The translations under genes and the position numbers were made by a program. From Paenibacillus azoreducens (GTDB lineage: Bacteria > Bacillota > Bacilli > Paenibacillales > Paenibacillaceae), in assembly GCF_021654775.1 (NCBI RefSeq), contig NZ_AP025343.1, positions 5,733,501-5,797,500 on the forward strand: 64,000 bases of DNA, given 5' to 3'. Below the pieces are notes generated by a model. That model did no database searches. It was not told where the DNA came from and worked only from the letters and a program-made list of their open reading frames with translations. This document shows positions 9,104-18,360 of the stretch, one piece after another. Numbering within the stretch: the first letter of the stretch is position 1; each line of letters opens with the position of its first letter.

Positions 9104-9138
9104 AGGAAAAACATCCGCTAGAAAGCGGCAGACGTTTT
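9104..9138 (-). terminator. Probable terminator downstream of trmL
   Basis: A hairpin with arms around CCGCT/AGCGG and outer AAAAAC/GTTTTT is placed between trmL and the AbrB-family gene, with a T-rich tail on the minus strand. Confidence 0.5.
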
Positions 9139-9270
9139 TAAGATTAGACCGTACCCCCGATGCTGTCAGCACTCAAAAAAATGGGTCTTTGTTAATAGTT
9201 CGATATGAGGATGTCGAATCCTGCTAACTTCCTGAATTTTTTATTTCTTTCCTGACAAAAAAATAAAGAC

Positions 9271-9735
9271 TTACTCCATTCCAGGAAAATCCAGTTGTCG
9301 CAGCGCCTCAAACACAATAATTGCCGCCGAATTGGACAGATTCAAGGAACGGACCTTATCGGTCATTGGCATCCGGATGCACGTATCCGGGTTGGCCGCC
9401 AGCAGCTCTGGAGGCAGTCCCTTCGTTTCTTTGCCGAAAACGAAAAAATCGCCATCCCGATATTGTACCGTGTCATATCTTTTGTCGGCTTTGGTCGATG
9501 TATAAAAAAAGCGTCCTTCCGGATATTTCTCCTGCAGTTCCGCAAAAGAATCATGATATTCGATGTGAACCGCATACCAGTAATCAAGTCCGGCCCTTTT
9601 CAGCTTGGAGTCATCCGTGCTAAAGCCGAGCGGACGCACCAAATGCAAATGGATGCCCGTCGCCGCACAGGTTCTGGCAATGTTTCCGGTATTGGCCGGT
9701 ATTTCAGGTTCTACAAGCACGATATGCAGTGCCAT
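9271..9735 (-). CDS. trmL: tRNA (cytidine/uridine-34-2'-O)-methyltransferase
   Basis: A SPOUT-class methyltransferase of 154 residues that modifies the wobble base of certain tRNA-Leu isoacceptors. Family landmarks are LVEPEIPANTGNIARTCAAT at the N-terminus, LDYW, FVFGKETKGLP, and the knot segment RSLNLSNSAAIIVFEALRQL. The ATG at 9735 is chosen over one 6 nt upstream because GGAG is then 9 nt away rather than 3. It is a single gene between abrB-like and serC. Confidence 0.92.
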   Translation of the reverse strand: MALHIVLVEPEIPANTGNIARTCAATGIHLHLVRPLGFSTDDSKLKRAGLDYWYAVHIEYHDSFAELQEKYPEGRFFYTSTKADKRYDTVQYRDGDFFVFGKETKGLPPELLAANPDTCIRMPMTDKVRSLNLSNSAAIIVFEALRQLDFPGME

Positions 9736-9789
9736 GATCATTCACTCCATCCTTCAATATAAGTTAACTCAATTCTATACTCTCAAAAA

Positions 9790-9817
9790 AAGCCTTCCGC
9801 CAGAAGGCGAAAGGCTT
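9790..9817 (-). terminator. Terminator of serC
   Basis: AAAGCCTT and AAGGCTTT arms enclose a second inverted pair and are followed by a run of T on the minus strand. Confidence 0.85.
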
Positions 9818-9824
9818 TACACTA

Positions 9825-9859
9825 CATCTCGGCAGGATGTTTAGCCTCCTGCCGAGATG
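9825..9859. other. Strong 13-bp hairpin directly after the serC stop
   Basis: CATCTCGGCAGGA and TCCTGCCGAGATG form a perfect stem with a 9-nt loop, beginning 2 nt after the serC stop. There is no T tract, and a conventional terminator follows 8 nt later. It could protect the mRNA 3' end. Confidence 0.7.
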
Positions 9860-9861
9860 CT

Positions 9862-10950
9862 TTATCCATGACTTTTCTTGAAATCGGCCATGAAGTCCGC
9901 CAGAGCTTTGCAGCTTTCGTAAGGAACCGCATTGTATGTGGATGCGCGCAAACCGCCTACGCTGCGGTGACCTTTCAGTCCGACGAATCCCGCTTGCTCC
10001 GATTCCTTGATAAACTGCTTCTCGAGCTCTTCCGATGCCAAGCGGAACGTGATGTTCATCAAGGAACGGCTGCCGGCATCGACAGGACCGCGATAGAAGC
10101 CTTCGCTGCTATCGATTATATCATAAATCAAGCCTGCCTTCTTGCGGTTGGCCTGCTCTACTCCTGCAAGGCCCCCCTGCTCTTCGATCCATTTCAATAC
10201 TTCGTTCACCATATATACTGAGAAAGACGGAGGCGTGTTATACAGAGAGTCATTTTTGGCATGTGTGCTATAGCGAAGCATCGTCGGAATATGCCGCGGG
10301 GAATCCGTCAGCAGTTCCTCGCGGGCAATCACGACCGTCACTCCTGATGGTCCGAGATTTTTTTGGGCTCCCGCATAAATGAAATCAAACTGGTTCACAT
10401 CGAACTCACGGCATAAAATGTCGCTCGACATATCCGCGATCAGCGGCACATCGCCTGTTTCCGGATACAACTGGTACTGCGTTCCCTCAATCGTTTCGTT
10501 GGAGGTAACATGCAGGTAAGCCGCATTGTTCGGAATTTCAATGCTGCCAAGATCCGGAATCTTCATATATTTGTCTGCTTCGGAAGAAGCCGCAATATGC
10601 GTTTCTCCGATCAGTTCCGCTTCCTTGATCGCTTTGTCCGCCCAGCTTCCGCTTTTTACGTAGCTTGCCGTTTTGCCTTCGGTCAGGAAATTCATCGGAA
10701 TCATCGCAAACTGCGTGCTTGCGCCGCCCTGCAGGAACAATACCTTGTATCCTTGGGGATTGCCGAGAAGCGACAAAAGGCGATTCTCAGCTTCATGATG
10801 AACTTCTTCATAAACCTTGCCCCGATGCGACATCTCCATAATAGACATGCCTGTTCCCCGAAAATCAACAAACTCGGCTTGTGCGCGCGTCAAAACTTCA
10901 AGCGGCAGCGCCGCCGGGCCCGCATTGAAATTATAGGCTCTCTTGCTCAC
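9862..10950 (-). CDS. serC: Phosphoserine aminotransferase
   Basis: This PLP enzyme of 362 residues makes 3-phosphoserine from 3-phosphohydroxypyruvate in serine synthesis. The GTG at 10950 is the start: it gives the usual N-terminus SKRAYNFNAGPAALP, has GGAGAG 6 nt upstream, and matches family length. Further upstream in-frame codons lack a ribosome site. The PLP-lysine region reads YAGAQKNLGPSGVTVV, and the HRSVGGLRASTYNAVP phosphate-binding tail is intact. No serine T-box or other leader signal was seen. Confidence 0.95.
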   Translation of the reverse strand: MSKRAYNFNAGPAALPLEVLTRAQAEFVDFRGTGMSIMEMSHRGKVYEEVHHEAENRLLSLLGNPQGYKVLFLQGGASTQFAMIPMNFLTEGKTASYVKSGSWADKAIKEAELIGETHIAASSEADKYMKIPDLGSIEIPNNAAYLHVTSNETIEGTQYQLYPETGDVPLIADMSSDILCREFDVNQFDFIYAGAQKNLGPSGVTVVIAREELLTDSPRHIPTMLRYSTHAKNDSLYNTPPSFSVYMVNEVLKWIEEQGGLAGVEQANRKKAGLIYDIIDSSEGFYRGPVDAGSRSLMNITFRLASEELEKQFIKESEQAGFVGLKGHRSVGGLRASTYNAVPYESCKALADFMADFKKSHG

Positions 10951-11898
10951 GATAACTCTCCATCCTCTCTCTGTAGCTAATTTTAGTAAATGATAGCAGG
11001 TATCCCGGGGAGCATCAAGCATCAAATTTCACATACTTCATCCCCGCACCGTATCCCTTTTCTACTTCCACTTTAGCATATTTCTTTTACTGATATAAAG
11101 CATTACCGAGATAAAATTATAAAGCGGATGGCGAAGGAGTTTCATACGTAAGGATTTTGCAAAAATCCAAAAAGACACTTCCAAGAACTTCTGATGTCTC
11201 GCTGGGAATTCTAACGAAACTAAAACCGTCTAAGTTTCTAACGAAACTGGAGATCGTTATTCGTGTGAAATAAAGCCGTTTAAACTTCCAACGAAACTGG
11301 GTATCGTTATTCGGCAAACTTCAAGGGTTTGAAGCTGTTTTACGCTCGAATAACGATATGTAGTTTCGTTAGATCTGAAATAGCCCGTTTTTTGTGGCAA
11401 TAACGCTTCACAGTTTCGTTAGAAAAATTCAGTACCTTCTCAGCTTCAACGTCCCCCTGTGCTCAACTTAATCCACTCTGCGGTTTTACTACCGAAAGTC
11501 ACCTCTATAGCGGAATTAGCGGCATCCGTGTCCGTTAAAGTTGAGCGACATCTCTCTTCGCACCTATGACATAACTAACGGACACCATGGACGCTATTTG
11601 GCAAAAAACAGCCATTTTCGAATTCTAACGGTCACCCAAGCGCTTAGTTTGCTTAAAACCGTCCCCAAAAGGGGGATTTTCACTAAATAGATGCAACTGT
11701 GTCCGTTAGAATTTATAAACGCTGAAAATCCCCTCTTTAGCGGTCGCTGTGTCCGTTAGAATTTATAGAGGCTGAAAGTCACCTCTATAGCAGCATTAGC
11801 GGCATCCGTGTCCGTTAAAAAATGACCACACTAAACCGGATCCCTTCAACCTTGATGAAAAAGACTGCCCTGAACAGGACAGTCTTCGATACGCATGA
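10951..11898. repeat. Gene-free serC-glnA spacer filled with short interspersed repeats
   Basis: About 950 bp without a credible gene. From 11210 to 11425 a unit with CTAACGAAACTG and ATCGTTATTCG recurs three times, then twice in inverted form. From 11500 to 11820 a second unit recurs: GTGTCCGTTAGAATTTATA with GCTGAAA(A/G)TC and CCTCTNTAGCGG. Partial copies lie between. Unit spacing is irregular and units are not identical, so this is not a CRISPR array. The minus-strand glnA terminator (11861-11886) closes the region. Confidence 0.7.
11861..11886 (-). terminator. Terminator of glnA
   Basis: AAGACTGTCCTG pairs with CAGGGCAGTCTT across a 2-nt loop and is followed by TTTTTC on the minus strand. 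Confidence 0.85.
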
Positions 11899-13323
11899 TT
11901 AGCAATCAAAGTACAAACTGTATTCATGCGGATGAATGCGGATGGATACGGCTTTAGCTTCACTTCGTTTCAGGTCGATGTAGTTATCGATGAAGTCTTT
12001 CGTAAACACGCCGCCTTCAAACAGGAACTCGCAGTCGGCTTGCAATGCGTCAAGCGCTTCATCAAGCGTACCCGGCACGCTGCGGATTTGCTCCTTCTGC
12101 TCATCGCTCAGCTCATAGATGTTTTTATCCATCGGCCCGTAACCTAGCTCAATCGGATTGATTTTGCGTTTGATCCCGTCCAGACCGGCCATCAGCATCG
12201 CGGCGAAGGCCAGGTAAGGATTCGCCGTGGAGTCCGGCGTACGGAACTCGATCCGGCAGCCTTTTGGCGTCACGGCAGCGACCGGAATCCGGATGGCTGC
12301 TGAACGGTTGCCTTTGGAGAATACCAGGTTGACTGGCGCTTCATAGCCTGGAACCAGGCGTTTGAAAGAGTTGGTCGACGGATTCGTCAGCGCGAGCAGC
12401 GCAGGAGCATGGTACAGAATACCGCCGATGTAATGAAGAGCCATCTCGCTCAGGTTCGCGTAACCGCCTTTTTCATAGAACAGAGGCGTATCGCCATCAA
12501 AGATGGATTGGTGCACATGCATGCCGCTGCCGTTATCCCCGAAGAGAGGCTTCGGCATAAAGGTCGCCACTTTGCCGTACTGGCGCGCTGTATTATGAAC
12601 GATATATTTGTAGATCAGCAGGTTATCCGCTGTTTTCTTCAAGGTGTCAAAACGGAAGTTGATCTCCGCTTGGCCCGCAGTGGCTACTTCATGGTGATGG
12701 CGTTCCACGCGCAGTCCGACTTCTTCAAGCAGACGGCACATTTCGCTGCGGATGTCCTGCTGCGTATCTACCGGAGCAACCGGAACATATCCGCCTTTCG
12801 CTTTGATTTTAAAGCCGAGATTGCCGCCTTCTTCCTTGCGGCCGGTATTCCATGCGGCTTCTTCGGAATCTACAAAGAAGGAAGAGCTGTTCATGCTGCT
12901 TTCGTAACGCACATCATCGAAAATAAAAAACTCGGACTCCGGCGCGAAGAAAGCTGCTGTCCCTACGCCGCTGACCTGCAAGTACTCTTCGGCTTTAGCC
13001 GCAATGCTGCGCGGGTCGCGTTCATAACGTTCGCCATCCGGCGTATAGATGTTGCACATGATATTTAATGTCGGATGGGCGGTGAATGGATCGATAAAAA
13101 CCGCATCCGGATCAGGCATCATGACCATATCGGATTCTTCAATCCCACGGAAGCCGGCGATGGAAGAGCCGTCAAATGCAACCCCGTTTACAAACGTCTC
13201 TTCATCCACTTCTCTGGCGGGCAAAGAAATGTGATGGGCGCGTCCGGACAAATCAACAAAGCGAAAATCCACCCACTCAATTGCATTATCTTTGATTGTT
13301 TTCAACACATTTTCAACCGACAT
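11899..13323 (-). CDS. glnA: Glutamine synthetase, type I-beta (E. coli-like)
   Basis: A 474-residue dodecameric-type glutamine synthetase that makes glutamine from glutamate, ammonia and ATP. It is longer than the roughly 444-residue I-alpha enzyme of Bacillus glnRA operons and follows E. coli GlnA closely: FDGSSIAGFRGIEESDM, VAPVDTQQDIRSEMC, HHHEVATAGQAE, the flap NPSTNSFKRLVPGYEAP, and the I-beta insertion. NIYELSDEQ sits where E. coli has the adenylylation loop NLYDLPPEE, so the tyrosine is kept. No glnR gene is adjacent. Expression is probably nitrogen-controlled, given the operator cluster upstream. Confidence 0.93.
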   Translation of the reverse strand: MSVENVLKTIKDNAIEWVDFRFVDLSGRAHHISLPAREVDEETFVNGVAFDGSSIAGFRGIEESDMVMMPDPDAVFIDPFTAHPTLNIMCNIYTPDGERYERDPRSIAAKAEEYLQVSGVGTAAFFAPESEFFIFDDVRYESSMNSSSFFVDSEEAAWNTGRKEEGGNLGFKIKAKGGYVPVAPVDTQQDIRSEMCRLLEEVGLRVERHHHEVATAGQAEINFRFDTLKKTADNLLIYKYIVHNTARQYGKVATFMPKPLFGDNGSGMHVHQSIFDGDTPLFYEKGGYANLSEMALHYIGGILYHAPALLALTNPSTNSFKRLVPGYEAPVNLVFSKGNRSAAIRIPVAAVTPKGCRIEFRTPDSTANPYLAFAAMLMAGLDGIKRKINPIELGYGPMDKNIYELSDEQKEQIRSVPGTLDEALDALQADCEFLFEGGVFTKDFIDNYIDLKRSEAKAVSIRIHPHEYSLYFDC

Positions 13324-13403
13324 GATCTCTTCCTCCCAATATATCCGAACATTAAGCCATGTATTTAACCTAAACGTTCAGTGTCTAATCATTTTATGTC
13401 GTC

Positions 13404-13478
13404 ATTATAAAACGTCAAACCTGACATCGTCAATATTCATGTCAGGTATTTTTTTGACTGGTGTCAGGTAATCTTACA
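13404..13478 (-). promoter_or_regulatory. glnA promoter with GlnR/TnrA-type box and ATGTCAGGT palindrome
   Basis: On the minus strand TTGACG (13428-13433), an 18-bp spacer and TATAAT (13404-13409) form a strong promoter. TGTCAGGTAATCTTACA at 13462-13478 is an exact match to the GlnR/TnrA consensus TGTNA-N7-TNACA, centred near -72. A perfect inverted repeat ACCTGACAT-N11-ATGTCAGGT (13419-13447) sits over the -35 box. The motif (A/G)TGTCAGGT thus occurs three times. The first box suggests nitrogen control; the palindrome could be a second operator. Confidence 0.75.
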
Positions 13479-13513
13479 CAATTGGGTGGAAGCCTATGTC
13501 AATAAAACAGAAA

Positions 13514-13551
13514 TAGCCCGTCCTACCAGTTTTACCCGGTAGGCAGGCTTA
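13514..13551 (-). terminator. Terminator of aroF
   Basis: A stem of AGCCTGCCTACC with GGTAGGACGGGCT is followed by ATTTCTGTTTT on the minus strand. Confidence 0.8.
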
Positions 13552-13569
13552 GATTGTGCTGGAAATTAT

Positions 13570-14622
13570 TTATACGGCAAACACTTCGGCTGGAGCTTTT
13601 TTCGTATTAAAGGTGCGTCCGACAAGCGGAGCCAGCTTTTCCAAATCTTTTAGCAGCGCCGCAAATTGATCAGGGAACAGGGACTGCACGCCATCGCCTG
13701 TCATTGAATTGTCCGGGTCGGTATGCATCTCGATGATCAGACCGTTCGCGCCGGCGGCAACGGATGCTTTCGACATCGGCTCAACGAGCTCGCGGCGACC
13801 CGTACCATGGCTCGGGTCGGAAATAACCGGCAAGTGGCTGAGCTGCTGCAATACTGGAATAGCGGACAGATCGAGCGTATTCCGCGTGTAGCTTTCAAAA
13901 GTACGGATACCGCGTTCGCAAAGCATAACGTTCGGGTTTCCTCCGGCAAGGATGTACTCGGCGGCGTTAAGAAGCTCGTCGTAAGTCGCGCTAAAGCCGC
14001 GTTTCAAAAGAACAGGTTTCCCGCAAGTCCCCAGTTTGCGCAGCAGGTCGAAATTCTGCATGTTGCGCGTGCCTACCTGTAAAATATCCGCATATTCCGC
14101 GCAAATATCAACGTATTCCGGCGTCATGACCTCCGTAATGGTCAAAAGCCCATGTTTCTGTCCGGCTTCAGCCATCATGATGAGGCCCTCTACGCCAACG
14201 CCTTGAAAGCTGTACGGCCCCGTGCGCGGTTTGAACGCGCCTCCGCGCAGTACTTGTCCTCCCGCCGCTTTTACCAGCGCCGCGATTTCATCGATCTGGG
14301 CCGGGGATTCGACCGCGCATGGACCGCCCATAACTACGAGCTCTTCCCCGCCGATTTTTACGCCTTTAATATCGATCACGGTATTTTCCGGATGGAAGTC
14401 CCTGCTAGCCAATTTATAGGACTTGGTAATTTTAACGACATTTTCAACACCCTTCATCTGCCGCAAATGCTCTGCGAGTCCCGGTTCCACTTTGCCGACA
14501 AGGCCGATTACCGTATGGTCCGTCCCTTTAGAGACAGAGGCTTGAAGTCCGTTTTTCTCAATAACGCGGACAATATCCTGAATTTGTTCCTCTGGTGCCG
14601 TATTAGAAGCAATAACGATCAT
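13570..14622 (-). CDS. aroF: 3-deoxy-7-phosphoheptulonate (DAHP) synthase, type I-beta
   Basis: The first enzyme of the shikimate pathway, joining phosphoenolpyruvate and erythrose 4-phosphate. The 350-residue product has an N-terminal ferredoxin-like regulatory domain (about residues 1-75, [18 protein letters not shown]), as in Thermotoga-type enzymes. A TIM barrel follows with [35 protein letters not shown] and [11 protein letters not shown]. subtilis instead has an N-terminal chorismate mutase. The ATG at 14622 is preferred because GAGAGGA is 9 nt upstream; ATGs further upstream have none. It appears monocistronic. Confidence 0.93.
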   Translation of the reverse strand: MIVIASNTAPEEQIQDIVRVIEKNGLQASVSKGTDHTVIGLVGKVEPGLAEHLRQMKGVENVVKITKSYKLASRDFHPENTVIDIKGVKIGGEELVVMGGPCAVESPAQIDEIAALVKAAGGQVLRGGAFKPRTGPYSFQGVGVEGLIMMAEAGQKHGLLTITEVMTPEYVDICAEYADILQVGTRNMQNFDLLRKLGTCGKPVLLKRGFSATYDELLNAAEYILAGGNPNVMLCERGIRTFESYTRNTLDLSAIPVLQQLSHLPVISDPSHGTGRRELVEPMSKASVAAGANGLIIEMHTDPDNSMTGDGVQSLFPDQFAALLKDLEKLAPLVGRTFNTKKAPAEVFAV

Positions 14623-15064
14623 AACTACCATTCCTCTCTCCATGAAGGCACATAAACACTGCCCCTTTTTTTGCTGTAGCATTCAGGCTCAAAATTGAAA
14701 TTAGTTTTTGATATGATGTGAGGTTGAACGCTTCTGCTAAGGATATCGTTCTTCAGATCGATTCTTCTGTCCCCTCCGCTACTTTGCCTATAGTCAAATA
14801 CTAATTATGATGTTGAGCCGTATTTTAATTTGAATGTGAAAATTTCATATGTTCACTTAAACGCTTTTAAGCTTTTATGCTTTTAATCGTTAAAGTTACT
14901 TTATACCATTTCTCCCCATTCGTCAAGTCAACAAAATCCCCCCACAAAGTGGGGCCTCCGCTTCGATCCTTATTCCAAATACTTTGCGGGGACCCCAAAA
15001 AAACTTCTATTCATTACAAAAAAACAGGCCTTCCATCAATGGAAAGCCCGTTTAAATCATGCAG
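14623..15064. repeat. Spacer upstream of aroF with a family 3 fragment and a family 2 copy
   Basis: The 442-bp gap contains a partial family 3 repeat at about 14715-14812, recognisable from TTGAACGCTTCTGC, CAGATCGATTC and CCCTCCGCTACTTTG. A family 2 repeat lies at 14938-14992, with inverted ends CCCCACAAAGT and ACTTTGCGGGG followed by ACCCCAAAAAAACTT. The ispH terminator is at 15022-15053. No T-box or other leader RNA was recognised ahead of aroF. Confidence 0.7.
15022..15053 (-). terminator. Terminator of ispH
   Basis: AAACGGGCTTTCCA pairs with TGGAAGGCCTGTTT across a 4-nt loop, with a T run after it on the minus strand. Confidence 0.85.
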
Positions 15065-16009
15065 TTATTTTTTTGCTTTTACCGGAGGCAGCAATTTATT
15101 CATATTCACCGTCCGCTGGATTTCCCATGTATCAGGGTTATCCGGATCGTATTGCTCCAGATAGGTAATAACCTCTTTCGTAATCGGCGTTGGGGTTGAC
15201 GCCCCGGATGTCACAGCCACCTTGTTGATGCCTTCCAGCCATTCGCGTTTAAGCTCGGTAATATCCGCAATCCGGTATGCTTTGACATGGGCAATTTCTT
15301 CGGAAACTTGCGCAAGCCGGTTGGAATTGTTGCTTCTGGGGTCTCCGACCACAATCACCAGCTCGGCCTGTCCGGCCTGCTCCGCGACCGCTTCCTGACG
15401 CACCTGGGTTGCGAGGCAAATTTCGTTATGCACTTCAGCACCCGGATACAGCTCAAGCAGTTTTTTCACGATATGCTTGATGTCCCACTGGCTCATGGTT
15501 GTCTGGTTCGTGATGATAATACGTGAAGAGGACACTTTCAGATCGGCAATCTCTTCTTCTTTTTCGATGAGATGCACGTGATCGGGCGCGATCCCGATAG
15601 CGCCTTCCGGCTCGGGATGGCCTTTTTTTCCGATATAAATCACTTCATAACCTTCCGCCACTTTTTCGCGGATCAGATCATGCGTTTTCGTGACGTCCGG
15701 GCAGGTCGCGTCGACCATTGTCAGCCCTTTCTCGCGGGCTAACTTCCGGACCTCGGGCGAAACGCCGTGCGCCGTAAAGATAACCGTCCCTTTATCCACC
15801 TTACTCAGAATTTCCAGGCGATTGGCGCCATCCAGCGTAATAATGCCTTCGTCCTCGAAGGAATTGGTGACATGGCTGTTATGAACAATCATGCCAAGTA
15901 TATATATCGGCCGCGGCAAATCCAGATTTTGCGCAGCCTGACGCGCGAGCACCATGGCGTCCACAACGCCGTAGCAGTACCCCCGCGGGGATATTTTAAT
16001 GACTTCCAT
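15065..16009 (-). CDS. ispH: 4-hydroxy-3-methylbut-2-enyl diphosphate reductase
   Basis: The last enzyme of the MEP isoprenoid pathway, an iron-sulfur protein giving IPP and DMAPP. The three cluster cysteines are visible in PRGYCYG (Cys12), DATCPDVT and NEICLATQ. The phrases [19 protein letters not shown] and [13 protein letters not shown] are typical. The ATG at 16009 gives 314 residues with N-terminus [14 protein letters not shown], the usual length, and AGGTG is 8 nt upstream. An ATG at 16033 has no ribosome site. It lies directly downstream of a two-component system but is probably unrelated in function. Confidence 0.95.
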   Translation of the reverse strand: MEVIKISPRGYCYGVVDAMVLARQAAQNLDLPRPIYILGMIVHNSHVTNSFEDEGIITLDGANRLEILSKVDKGTVIFTAHGVSPEVRKLAREKGLTMVDATCPDVTKTHDLIREKVAEGYEVIYIGKKGHPEPEGAIGIAPDHVHLIEKEEEIADLKVSSSRIIITNQTTMSQWDIKHIVKKLLELYPGAEVHNEICLATQVRQEAVAEQAGQAELVIVVGDPRSNNSNRLAQVSEEIAHVKAYRIADITELKREWLEGINKVAVTSGASTPTPITKEVITYLEQYDPDNPDTWEIQRTVNMNKLLPPVKAKK

Positions 16010-16065
16010 ACCTGCTTCACCTGCTTTCTTCATGCTTTGTGCTACCAGTCACATTCCATTATAAC

Positions 16066-17523
16066 CTATTCCAATGGCGTCGGATAGACGATCGGCAGCC
16101 AGATGACAAACGTCGTTCCTTCTCCCAGGCGCGTGACTACTTCTACCGAACCCTGCAGCTCGTCAATAATCCATTTGGCGATCGACAAGCCCAGGCCAAT
16201 GCCCTCCGTTACGCCGCGGGATTGGTCCGCACGGTAAAAGCGGTCGAAGATATAAGGAACTTCCTCCTTGTCCATACCGATCCCGGTGTCGGAAATCCTA
16301 ATCCCAACCTGGTTTTTATATATAAAAGCATCAAACGTAACCTGGCCTTCCGGCGTGTACTTAAATGCGTTTTCGATGAAAATGAACAGCATCTGCTGCA
16401 TATAATCCTTATTGCCGTTAATGTAAATACCGTTCAGGATAGAAAAGTCTCCCGTAATCCATTCAGCCGTACGCGGAAGCATGTTGGCCCGCCGCGCCAC
16501 CTCTTCCACGAGGATTTCCAGCGGCACCGGTTCTTTTTCAAAAGTTCTTCCGGTATCCGCACGCGCCAAGGACAGCATGTCGCCGACCAGCCGGCTCATT
16601 CGCTTGGATTCGTCCGCAATGTCGCTCACGGCTTCGAGTGACATCTCATGCATCGTTTCTTCATCCAGGTTTGGACGCTCCGACGCATCTTTGGACCACA
16701 TCTTCTGCAACAGATCCACGTTGCCGCGAATGGTGGTAAGCGGCGTGCGAAGCTCGTGGGAGGCGTCCGATACGAAACGCCGTTGTGCTGCATAGGATTC
16801 CTCAAGATTTTTGTAAAATCCCTCCATGCGCCCGAGCATGCTGTTCACCGTATTGATCAGCTGCCCGATTTCGTCCTGCGGTCCGTCATACGCAATCCGC
16901 ACGCTTAGGTCGGAGCCGTTTTGGATTTGGCTCGCTGCCTCAATGACCTTGCCGATCGGAGCCATGGATTTGCGTGCCAGAAATAATCCGAAGGTGGTGG
17001 CCATGATAAGCATAATAGTGGCGCTGGTGATCAAAATGCTCCTGAGAAGCTTCATCATGTTTTCCTCATGTCCGGTATAAACGGCTAGCTGCAGGAAACC
17101 GACCAATTGGTTGTTTTGTAAAACGATCGGCTCCTGATAAACCAAAAATGGGTTTCCTTTCAAATAAAGCTTGTCGAATTGTTTGGCACTGGTGGCATTT
17201 TTAGCAGAAGGTACTGAAAATCCCGGACCAGACTGATCCATATTGTTTGAGATGTAAGTTAACCCGCTTTGATAATTATGGAATTGCCCGAAAATTTGCG
17301 CTGCCTGAATATCCCCTGAAAAGTAGATATCAAATGTCACTTGTCCTTTTGACAGATCGATAATGTAATTCCGTTGAATTTTGTTACGTTGGTCCATAAG
17401 TTTCTTCTTAAGATCGGAATACATATTATAATGCACAACCCCGTACACGGCAGATCCGAACAATACAAGCGTCACTGCCAAAATGCATGTATACCAGGCT
17501 GTCAGCCGGAGTCGTATAGACAT
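16066..17523 (-). CDS. Membrane sensor histidine kinase (HAMP, HisKA, HATPase)
   Basis: A 485-residue kinase with membrane spans at about 10-30 and 161-184 flanking an extracytoplasmic sensor of about 130 residues. A HAMP linker follows (about 184-238), then a HisKA domain with phospho-acceptor His256 in FVSDASHELRTPLT. The ATPase has N box NAFKYTPEG, G1 DTGIGMD, and G2 GIGLGLSIA. It belongs to the YkoH/classical HPK1 group. Its ribosome site lies in the end of the regulator gene 2 nt upstream, so the pair is co-translated. The signal is unknown. Confidence 0.9.
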   Translation of the reverse strand: MSIRLRLTAWYTCILAVTLVLFGSAVYGVVHYNMYSDLKKKLMDQRNKIQRNYIIDLSKGQVTFDIYFSGDIQAAQIFGQFHNYQSGLTYISNNMDQSGPGFSVPSAKNATSAKQFDKLYLKGNPFLVYQEPIVLQNNQLVGFLQLAVYTGHEENMMKLLRSILITSATIMLIMATTFGLFLARKSMAPIGKVIEAASQIQNGSDLSVRIAYDGPQDEIGQLINTVNSMLGRMEGFYKNLEESYAAQRRFVSDASHELRTPLTTIRGNVDLLQKMWSKDASERPNLDEETMHEMSLEAVSDIADESKRMSRLVGDMLSLARADTGRTFEKEPVPLEILVEEVARRANMLPRTAEWITGDFSILNGIYINGNKDYMQQMLFIFIENAFKYTPEGQVTFDAFIYKNQVGIRISDTGIGMDKEEVPYIFDRFYRADQSRGVTEGIGLGLSIAKWIIDELQGSVEVVTRLGEGTTFVIWLPIVYPTPLE

Positions 17524-17525
17524 GT

Positions 17526-18215
17526 TTAGGTGTCACCTCTCAAAATATAACCGGCTCCGCGTATGGTTTGAATAACCCGCTTGCCTCCATGCTCCTCGGT
17601 TTTTTGGCGCAGCATCGCGATGTAAACCTCAAGCACGTTGGATTCGCCGCTGTAATCATATCCCCAAATTTTATCCATAATGAGATCGCGCGACAGTACG
17701 CGCTTCGGATTTTGCATAAACAGATGCAGCAGCTCAAATTCCTTGGCAGTCAGCTCCAGCCGTTTGCCGCCCCGCAGCACTTCTCTCGAGTCGACGTCCA
17801 GAACGATGTCCTCAAACGTCAAACGATGGTCTTCCGCATCCTCCTGACCAGGTTTGCGGCGAAGCAGCGCCCTTACGCGCGCAAGCAATTCTTCCAGCGC
17901 AAACGGTTTGACCAGATAGTCATCCGCGCCCAAATCCAGCCCTTTGACGCGGTGTTCGATTTCGTCTTTGGCGGTCAACATCAGCACCGGGACATGTATG
18001 CCCCCTTCGCGCAAACGTCGGCATACCTCAAAACCGTCTACCTGAGGCATCATGACATCCAGAATCACCATGTCCGGTTCGTTGTTCAAAATGCTTTTTA
18101 ATCCTTCCGCCCCGTTGTTGGCGGTAATAATATCGTATCCTTCAAACGCAAGCCCTCTGCGCAGCATGGAAATAATTTTTTCGTCGTCATCGATAATCAA
18201 TACTTTTGATCGCAT
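17526..18215 (-). CDS. OmpR-family response regulator
   Basis: Partner of the kinase encoded immediately downstream. The 229-residue protein has an intact receiver (acidic pair IIDDDEK, phospho-acceptor Asp53 in VILDVMMP, Lys in DYLVKPF) and a C-terminal winged helix (about 130-225, LTAKEFELLHLFMQNPKRVL, then RGAGYIL). It resembles YkoG/MprA-type regulators. The ispH and htrA genes flank the pair, and htrA-type proteases are often controlled by such systems, but no binding site was identified here. Confidence 0.9.
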   Translation of the reverse strand: MRSKVLIIDDDEKIISMLRRGLAFEGYDIITANNGAEGLKSILNNEPDMVILDVMMPQVDGFEVCRRLREGGIHVPVLMLTAKDEIEHRVKGLDLGADDYLVKPFALEELLARVRALLRRKPGQEDAEDHRLTFEDIVLDVDSREVLRGGKRLELTAKEFELLHLFMQNPKRVLSRDLIMDKIWGYDYSGESNVLEVYIAMLRQKTEEHGGKRVIQTIRGAGYILRGDT

Positions 18216-18312
18216 ATACAGGCGGCTCCTTTGTTTCTATACTCTTTGTTTTCTCTTATCGTTGCTAGTTCTATTGTAGCAGTGATGTATGCCCTTTGCA
18301 TCTTTGTACAGA

Positions 18313-18343
18313 AACAGCGGAAGGGACTTTCCCTTCCGCTGTT
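18313..18343 (-). terminator. Hairpin terminator of the HtrA gene
   Basis: A 13-bp perfect stem AACAGCGGAAGGG/CCCTTCCGCTGTT with a 5-nt loop lies 18 nt beyond the stop; the tail is TTTCTG on the minus strand. Confidence 0.7.
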
Positions 18344-18360
18344 AAAGCTTAGCAGCCTGA

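Noticed and set aside
11200..11830. Possible CRISPR array
   Set aside because: Repeats are of two types, occur in both orientations, vary in sequence, and have irregular spacing; no cas genes lie nearby.
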